From assembly GCA_023388175.1 (NCBI GenBank), contig JAEWGT010000002.1:62001-126000 (forward strand): 64,000 bases of DNA, written 5' to 3'. The notes below the pieces were generated by a model, which worked only from the letters and a program-made list of their open reading frames with translations, had not been told where the DNA came from and did no database searches. This document shows, in pieces, positions 59,418 to 64,000 of this stretch. How positions within the stretch are numbered: the stretch's first letter is position 1; the number at the start of each line of letters is the position of its first letter. This DNA is from Pseudomonadota bacterium. GTDB lineage: Bacteria; Pseudomonadota; Alphaproteobacteria; Rhizobiales; Devosiaceae. The translations under genes and the position numbers were made by a program.

Positions 59418-60109
59418 AGAAGGCTCGATTCCCGGTTCTTGAGCGCCGCAAAATAGCGCCAGAGCAGGAGCGCGGCCGCCGAGCGATGCGGCGACCAGTC
59501 CTGTGCGAGCACGATCATTTCCTTGATGCTCGGCCGGGCGTCAAGCCCGAGTCCCTGATGCGCCGCCTTGAGCAGCGCCAGGTCCCCAGCCGGGAAAATA
59601 TCGGGATGACCGGCGCAGAACAGCAGATAGACTTCTGCCGTCCATGGCCCGACGCCCTTGAGCGCCACCAGCCGCGCAATCGCCTCGTCCCCGGGCAGCG
59701 CATCGACCCGGGCAAAATCGAGCTCTCCCGCCAGCACCGCCTCGGCCACTGCCCTCAGCGACAGGAACTTCCCGCGCGAAAATCCGGCGCCGCGCACCGC
59801 TTCCTCGCTCAGCGCCAGATAGCTTTCCGGCTCCAATGCGCCGGGCAGCATTTCGAACCGAGACCAGATCGCCGCCGCGCTCTGCACCGAAAGCTGCTGT
59901 CCGCAGATCACCTTGGCCATGCCGGCAAAATGCTTCGGATTGACCCGCGGCATCACCATTCCGACCTCCTCCCGGATCGGCGCCAGCGACGGTGCCATCC
60001 GCACAAGCGCATCCAGATGCCAGGCCACACCCTCTTGCGTGTCGATCCGTGGTGTTGCATCGCTCTGGGCAATGATATGTGCGGTCAAGTCAAACTCCGG
60101 AACGGCCAT
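59414..60109 (-). CDS. DNA-3-methyladenine glycosylase II (AlkA-like)
   Basis: This 231-residue HhH-GPD protein has VICGQQLSVQSAAAIWSRF, the helix-hairpin-helix LVALKGVGPWTAEVYLLF and the catalytic Asp in FPAGDLAL. It lacks the extra N-terminal domain of E. coli AlkA, as many alphaproteobacterial enzymes do. It removes alkylated purines. ATG at 60109 is chosen, with GGAGG 12 bases upstream; this codon overlaps the divergent gluQ start. Confidence 0.88.
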   Translation of the reverse strand: MAVPEFDLTAHIIAQSDATPRIDTQEGVAWHLDALVRMAPSLAPIREEVGMVMPRVNPKHFAGMAKVICGQQLSVQSAAAIWSRFEMLPGALEPESYLALSEEAVRGAGFSRGKFLSLRAVAEAVLAGELDFARVDALPGDEAIARLVALKGVGPWTAEVYLLFCAGHPDIFPAGDLALLKAAHQGLGLDARPSIKEMIVLAQDWSPHRSAAALLLWRYFAALKNRESSLL

Positions 60110-60962
60110 GTCCAAGCCCCGCCTCCGCTTCGCGCCCAGCCCCAATGGCTATCTCCATCTCGGCCATGCGCTCTCGGCGCTCACGACCTGGGATGCGGCA
60201 GAAAAACTCGGCGGCACGGCGCATCTGCGCATAGAGGACATCGACCGCAACCGCTGTAAACCCGAATTTACCGAGGCGATCCTCGAAGACCTCCATTGGC
60301 TGGGCCTCTCCTGGCCCGAACCGGTCCTCGTCCAGTCCGAGCGCTTCGATCTCTATGCCGGCGCCGCCAATCGCCTGCGCGACATGGACCTGCTCTATCC
60401 CTGTTTCTGCACGCGGACCGAGATCGCCGAGAAATCCACCGGTACCGATCCCGATGGCGCCCCGCTCTATCCCGGCACCTGCCGCCATCTCTCCAATGCC
60501 GAGCGCATCACCCGGCTCGAACGCGGCGACGCGGTCCAGTTTCGCCTTGATACCGAGGCGGCCATGGCCCGCACCGGCATGCTGACCTTTTCGGTCACCG
60601 GCCCCACCATTCTCGACCGCCCGCAGATCCGCTATGCCCGTCCCGAGCGCTGGGGCGACGTGGTCCTCCAGCGCAAGGACACACCGACCTCCTATCACCT
60701 GAGCGTCGTCGTCGATGACGCCGCAGAGGGCATTACCCATGTCACCCGCGGTCGCGACCTCGAAGCGGCCACCGATATTCACATTCTCCTGCAAATGCTG
60801 CTGTCAGCGCCAGCAGTCTGCTACCATTTTCATCGTCTGGTGACCGATGATGCTGGCGAAAAACTGTCCAAGTCCAGAGGCTCGCCCAGCCTGCGCGACC
60901 TGCGCGCCGAGGGCCAGACCCCGGCCGACATCCGCCGCATTCTGGGCTTCCAAACCGCCTGA
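60108..60962 (+). CDS. gluQ: Glutamyl-Q tRNA(Asp) synthetase
   Basis: This 284-residue truncated GluRS-like enzyme has the HIGH-type motif RFAPSPNGYLHLGHA and the KMSKS-type GEKLSKSRG; it lacks the anticodon-binding domain. The zinc-site cysteines are in PCFCTRTEI and GTCRHL. It attaches glutamate to queuosine in tRNA-Asp. It ends two bases before the convergent epimerase gene. Confidence 0.93.
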   Translation: MSKPRLRFAPSPNGYLHLGHALSALTTWDAAEKLGGTAHLRIEDIDRNRCKPEFTEAILEDLHWLGLSWPEPVLVQSERFDLYAGAANRLRDMDLLYPCFCTRTEIAEKSTGTDPDGAPLYPGTCRHLSNAERITRLERGDAVQFRLDTEAAMARTGMLTFSVTGPTILDRPQIRYARPERWGDVVLQRKDTPTSYHLSVVVDDAAEGITHVTRGRDLEAATDIHILLQMLLSAPAVCYHFHRLVTDDAGEKLSKSRGSPSLRDLRAEGQTPADIRRILGFQTA

Positions 60963-60964
60963 CC

Positions 60965-61909
60965 TCACGCCGCCCGCTGCATGAGGAACGGCTTTACCGT
61001 CTCGGCCACCGCCATCTCGAACGGCGTCCCGAAATCGGGCCCCAGCAGCGCATCGAGCCGCGGATCGGCCAGTTCCATCGGGTTGGCCCACAGATAGCGC
61101 ATCTTGACGATTTCGCGCATGACCGGGTTCACCAGCCCCATGGCCCGCACCGCCAGCCAGGGCATCGGCACCACCTTGAGCGGCATGGACGCCGCCTCCA
61201 AAATCGCATCCATCAAGGCGCCATGGGTGACGTAGTGCCCGGCGAAGTGGAATGTCTCGAACGCGCCGAACCCGTGGCGCTGCATCCCGATCGTGGCGAA
61301 GGCACGCCCGAGATCGGGCAGATAGGCCCAGGCATGGCCGATATCGTCATCGGCAAGCCGATGGACCCTGCCCTTGCCGATCTCCATCAGCATGGCCTGG
61401 TCATACCAGTCCCCGCTCGAGCCGGGTCCATAAAAATCCCCCGCCCGGATGATGAGAACCTGGAACCTGCCCGCTTTGGCTGCCTCCGCCAGCATCTCTT
61501 CCTGCCGGACGCGGATGGCTCCGCGCGGGGTCTGCGGATGCTGCGGGGTGGAAGGGGTAATCTTCCTGTCGCTGGCGGCGTAGTTATAGATATTGCCGGG
61601 AAAGATCAGCGTCTTGCCACTCTCGCCCATGGCCGCAATGACCGTAGCCAGTTGCGCTTCGGCCCGGCCCCTGTCCCATTGATCATAGGGCAGGTTGAGC
61701 GCGTTGACGACAATGTCGGCCTCCGCGATTGCCGCCGCAATGTCGGCGACACTGCCTGCATCGCCCCTGTGAAATGTCACGCCATCGACCGGCTTTTTGT
61801 TGCTGCGCCCGAAGCCGGTGACATGACACCCGGCGTCCACGAATGCCTTGGCCGCAGCATGGCCGATATGCCCGTTGATCCCGAGGATCGTAACCTTGGT
61901 CCCGCTCAT
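60965..61909 (-). CDS. NAD(P)-dependent epimerase/reductase (extended SDR-like)
   Basis: This 314-residue protein begins MSGTKVTILGINGHIGHAAAKAFVDAG, a Rossmann nucleotide site (GxxGxxG-type), with HRGDAGSVADIAAAI, NIYNYA and a DFYGPGSSGDW region. The YxxxK catalytic pair is not clear, so it may be an atypical reductase or isomerase. ATG at 61909 is chosen. It is divergent from a LysR regulator that probably controls it. Confidence 0.8.
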   Translation of the reverse strand: MSGTKVTILGINGHIGHAAAKAFVDAGCHVTGFGRSNKKPVDGVTFHRGDAGSVADIAAAIAEADIVVNALNLPYDQWDRGRAEAQLATVIAAMGESGKTLIFPGNIYNYAASDRKITPSTPQHPQTPRGAIRVRQEEMLAEAAKAGRFQVLIIRAGDFYGPGSSGDWYDQAMLMEIGKGRVHRLADDDIGHAWAYLPDLGRAFATIGMQRHGFGAFETFHFAGHYVTHGALMDAILEAASMPLKVVPMPWLAVRAMGLVNPVMREIVKMRYLWANPMELADPRLDALLGPDFGTPFEMAVAETVKPFLMQRAA

Positions 61910-61948
61910 CTGCCTGTCTCCCTGTCCTTGATGGACAGAGCATCGCCC

Positions 61949-62004
61949 ATTCATTATTCTTGGAAAATCCGCCAAATCCATTGGTATGGGATACAATAAT
62001 GAAT
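61949..62004. promoter_or_regulatory. Spaced inverted repeat between the epimerase gene and the LysR gene
   Basis: ATTCATTATT (61949-61958) and AATAATGAAT (61995-62004) are perfect 10-bp arms with a 36-bp spacer. The right arm covers the LysR start codon. Between them is a second dyad (CCAAATCCATTGG, 61972-61984), a T-N11-A-like LysR box. Probably the LysR operator region for both genes. Confidence 0.55.
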
Positions 62005-62910
62005 AGAGAGCCGGACTGGGCGCTTTGGCGCAGTTTCTCGGCGGTGATCGCCAAGGGCTCGCTCTCCGCAGCGGCGCGCGAATTGGGCATCAGCCAGCCA
62101 ACCGTCGGTCGTCATATCGAAACGCTGGAAGCCGATCTCGGCCTGGCCCTGTTCCAGCGCAGCCTGGGCGGGCTCAAGCCCAATGCCACCGCGCTGCGTC
62201 TCTATGAACCGGTCAGCAAGGCCCAGTCCTCATTGGCCGAGGCGGCCATCATGGCTGAGGGCGCGCAGGCCGAATATGGCGGCACGGTGCGCATGACCGC
62301 CAGCGCCATCATCTCGAATTATGTCCTGCCCGAATTGCTGGTACCGATCCGGGAACGCTACCCGGCCATCGCGCTTGAAATCGTCCCCTCCGATTCGGCG
62401 GAAAACCTGCTGCTGCGCGAGGCAGACATTGCCATTCGCATGTTCCGCCCCACCCAGCTCGAATTGGTGACCCGCCATCTGGGCGACCTGCCAATCGTGC
62501 CGGCGGCCCATCGACGCTATCTCGAGCGGCGCGGCACGCCAAAAGTAGTTTCCGATCTCTACGGACACGACCTCATCGGCTTTGACCGTTCCGATGCCAT
62601 TATCCTTCATGCCCAAAAACTCGGCCTGCCGCTGCGGCGCGACCATTTCCTGCTGCGCTCGGACGACCAGACCCATTTGTGGGAGCTGATGCGCGCCGGC
62701 CTCGGCATTGGCTTTGCCCAGCAAAGCCTTGTCCGCAATACGCCGGGAATGGTGGCGCTCGACCTTGATCTCGCCATTCCGCCGCTCCCCGTCTGGCTCA
62801 CCACACACAGGGAATTGTTCACCTCCCACCGCATTCGTGCCATTTATGACGCAGTGGCAGAGGGCCTCACTGCCTATATCAATGGCGTAACTGCATCCTC
62901 ACCCTTGTAA
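61999..62910 (+). CDS. LysR-family transcriptional regulator
   Basis: This 303-residue protein has the LysR HTH (WRSFSAVIAKGSLSAAARELGISQPTVGRHIETLEADLGLALFQR) and a periplasmic-binding-like effector domain (GTVRMTASAIISNYVLPELL, READIAIRMFRPTQ). ATG at 61999 is chosen because the conserved region starts there. It is divergent from the SDR-type gene and may activate it. Confidence 0.9.
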   Translation: MNREPDWALWRSFSAVIAKGSLSAAARELGISQPTVGRHIETLEADLGLALFQRSLGGLKPNATALRLYEPVSKAQSSLAEAAIMAEGAQAEYGGTVRMTASAIISNYVLPELLVPIRERYPAIALEIVPSDSAENLLLREADIAIRMFRPTQLELVTRHLGDLPIVPAAHRRYLERRGTPKVVSDLYGHDLIGFDRSDAIILHAQKLGLPLRRDHFLLRSDDQTHLWELMRAGLGIGFAQQSLVRNTPGMVALDLDLAIPPLPVWLTTHRELFTSHRIRAIYDAVAEGLTAYINGVTASSPL

Positions 62911-62917
62911 GGCTGTC

Positions 62918-63121
62918 ATGGAAACCCTTCTCAATATCGGCATCGCCCTCGCGCTGCTTTTCGTCGTCATCGTTCTCGGCATGGGCCTGTGGAACATGCT
63001 CAAGGGCGGCCCGGGCAATACCAGCCAGCGCCTGATGCGCCTCCGCGTCATCGGCCAGGCGGTGGCTTTGGCTCTGCTGCTGGGCGCGCTGTTCCTCTTC
63101 GGCGGCAACCGGCCGGGCTGA
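62918..63121 (+). CDS. Small twin-transmembrane protein (HIG1-like)
   Basis: This 67-residue protein has two membrane helices (~5-28 and ~45-62) joined by a basic loop (GGPGNTSQRLMRLRVIGQA), the HIG1-domain pattern. In Alphaproteobacteria such proteins sit directly upstream of the PduO-type adenosyltransferase, as here. HIG1 proteins in mitochondria modulate cytochrome c oxidase; the bacterial role is not settled. Confidence 0.85.
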   Translation: METLLNIGIALALLFVVIVLGMGLWNMLKGGPGNTSQRLMRLRVIGQAVALALLLGALFLFGGNRPG

Positions 63122-63124
63122 TCC

Positions 63125-63721
63125 ATGGTCAAGCTCAACCGGATCTATACCCGCACCGGCGACACGGGCACGACGGGCCTCGTGCGGGGCCCGCGCCGCA
63201 CCAAGCATGATTTGCGGATCGAGGCCTATGGCACGGTCGAGGAAGCCAATGCCTTTGTCGGCAATGCCCGCCTCCTCGCTGCAGGCCACCCCGATATCGA
63301 CGCCGTTCTGGCACGTATCCAGAATGATCTCTTCGATGTCGGCTCGGACCTTGCGACCCCGGGCGCCGATTCCGCCGACGATCAATATCCCAGCCTGCGC
63401 ATTCGCCCGGTCCAGACCGAGTGGCTTGAAAGCCAGATCGACCAGTTCAATGCAGTGCTCGATCCGCTCACCAGCTTCATCCTGCCCGGCGGCACGCCGC
63501 TCTCCAGCGCGCTGCATCTCGCGCGCACAGTCACGCGCCGCGCCGAGCGTATCGTCTCCGCCCTTGCCGAAACCGAGCCCGATACCAGCCCCGAAGCCCT
63601 GCGCTATCTCAACCGGCTCTCGGACCTGTTCTTCGTCCTCGGGCGCGTTGCCAATGAAAACGGCAAGGCCGACATCCTGTGGGTGCCCGGCAATTACGGG
63701 GATGTCAGCAAGCCGGACTGA
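63125..63721 (+). CDS. Cob(I)yrinic acid a,c-diamide adenosyltransferase, PduO type
   Basis: This 198-residue enzyme has the ATP-binding N-terminus IYTRTGDTGTTGL, GTVEEANAFVG, and the helix TRRAERIVSAL with the conserved RRxER, plus LNRLSDLFFVLGRVAN. It attaches the adenosyl group to make coenzyme B12. No cobalamin riboswitch is visible upstream. It starts four bases after the small membrane protein. Confidence 0.94.
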   Translation: MVKLNRIYTRTGDTGTTGLVRGPRRTKHDLRIEAYGTVEEANAFVGNARLLAAGHPDIDAVLARIQNDLFDVGSDLATPGADSADDQYPSLRIRPVQTEWLESQIDQFNAVLDPLTSFILPGGTPLSSALHLARTVTRRAERIVSALAETEPDTSPEALRYLNRLSDLFFVLGRVANENGKADILWVPGNYGDVSKPD

Positions 63722-63744
63722 CACTTCAAGCACGGAGACGAAAG

Positions 63745-64000
63745 CTGTTCCTGCCCCTTCATGACCGCAATTCGATCGAGCATATCGGCTTTCCTTTCGT
63801 CAATTACGCATTGATCGGACTCACCATCCTCGTGTTTCTCATCCAGTCCCTGCCGCCCGTCGGCGTCGACCAGGCCGCAATCAATTTCGGCATGATACCG
63901 ATCGTGGTCCGCGACCTCTACCCCCAGCCGGTTCCGTGGCTCCCGGATTGGGCCAATCTCGTCACCTATGCCTTCCTGCACGCCGATTGGCTGCACCTGC
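63745..64000 (+). CDS. Rhomboid-family intramembrane protease (3' partial), probable CTG start
   Basis: From 63745 one frame reads LFLPLHDRNSIEHIGFPFVNY, then a hydrophobic segment (LIGLTILVFLIQSL) and NLVTYAFLHADWLHL, the first half of a rhomboid domain with the His-rich HAxWxH-like motif. The frame runs off the window. No ATG, GTG or TTG precedes the conserved start; CTG at 63745 aligns with the usual MFLPLHD beginning and has GGAG at good spacing. It follows the adenosyltransferase by 23 bases. Confidence 0.75.
   Translation, partial: MFLPLHDRNSIEHIGFPFVNYALIGLTILVFLIQSLPPVGVDQAAINFGMIPIVVRDLYPQPVPWLPDWANLVTYAFLHADWLHL

Noticed and set aside
62911..63124. Possible cobalamin riboswitch before the adenosyltransferase
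   Set aside because: The upstream space is filled by the HIG1-like gene and no B12-box sequence is visible.

Overview
The window looks like a chromosomal segment of a GC-rich alphaproteobacterium of the order Hyphomicrobiales, probably Devosia or a close relative (inference). Support comes from an F1 ATP synthase operon without F0 genes (atpHAGDC), the block rplU-rpmA-GNAT-obgE-proB-proA-nadD-rsfS-rlmH-envC-ctpA, an sdhCDAB operon, the pair HIG1-like protein plus PduO-type adenosyltransferase, and palindromic intergenic repeats of the kind seen in this order. No IS element, prophage or CRISPR array was found.

Accessory part (1-21,100). A ROK regulator (cut by the left edge) and a LuxR-type regulator are followed by a soluble globin-coupled chemoreceptor with an overlapping 76-residue partner gene, and by the degraded 3' end of a thiolase gene. 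Next is a 4-hydroxyphenylacetate/homoprotocatechuate (HPA) module. A divergent HpaR-like MarR repressor with a 24-bp palindrome faces an NMT1/SsuA-type ABC transporter with two different permeases, then hpaF, hpaE, a succinate-semialdehyde dehydrogenase, hpaG, hpaH and hpaI. Every step after ring cleavage is present, but the ring-cleaving dioxygenase (hpaD) and the hydroxylase (hpaBC) are not in the window. Convergent to it is a seven-gene operon: LacI regulator, sugar ABC transporter, a cytoplasmic GH63-type glycosidase and a PIG-L/LmbE-type deacetylase. Two LacI-type operators 21 bp apart precede it. It looks like a complete uptake and catabolic unit for an unidentified glycoside.

Core part (21,500-50,000). 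It holds tRNA-Ser(CGA), a gamma-glutamylcyclotransferase-like protein, an MBL-fold hydrolase, L21/L27, three tandem GNAT acetyltransferases, obgE, proline biosynthesis (proBA), nadD, rsfS, rlmH, the envelope genes envC-like, ctpA and divergent polysaccharide deacetylase, rppH and a YgeA-like racemase that lacks one catalytic cysteine. A PAS-containing chemoreceptor, the F1 ATP synthase operon, priA, xerC and a DMT transporter follow.

Right part (49,500-64,000). A secreted protein of six cysteine-paired acidic repeats stands alone. It is followed by sdhCDA-(small secreted Cys protein)-sdhB, a Nudix hydrolase, an ArsR-DUF1801-DUF1801-SRPBCC operon, a parDE toxin-antitoxin pair, an HNH endonuclease, an esterase, an AlkA-type glycosylase divergent from gluQ, an NAD-dependent epimerase divergent from a LysR regulator, a HIG1-like protein, a cobalamin adenosyltransferase and the start of a rhomboid protease, probably with a CTG start codon.

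Dispersed palindromic repeats sit in several gaps (22.2, 27.1, 29.6-29.8, 39.8 and 47.3 kb). All functional calls come from reading the sequence; no database search was run.
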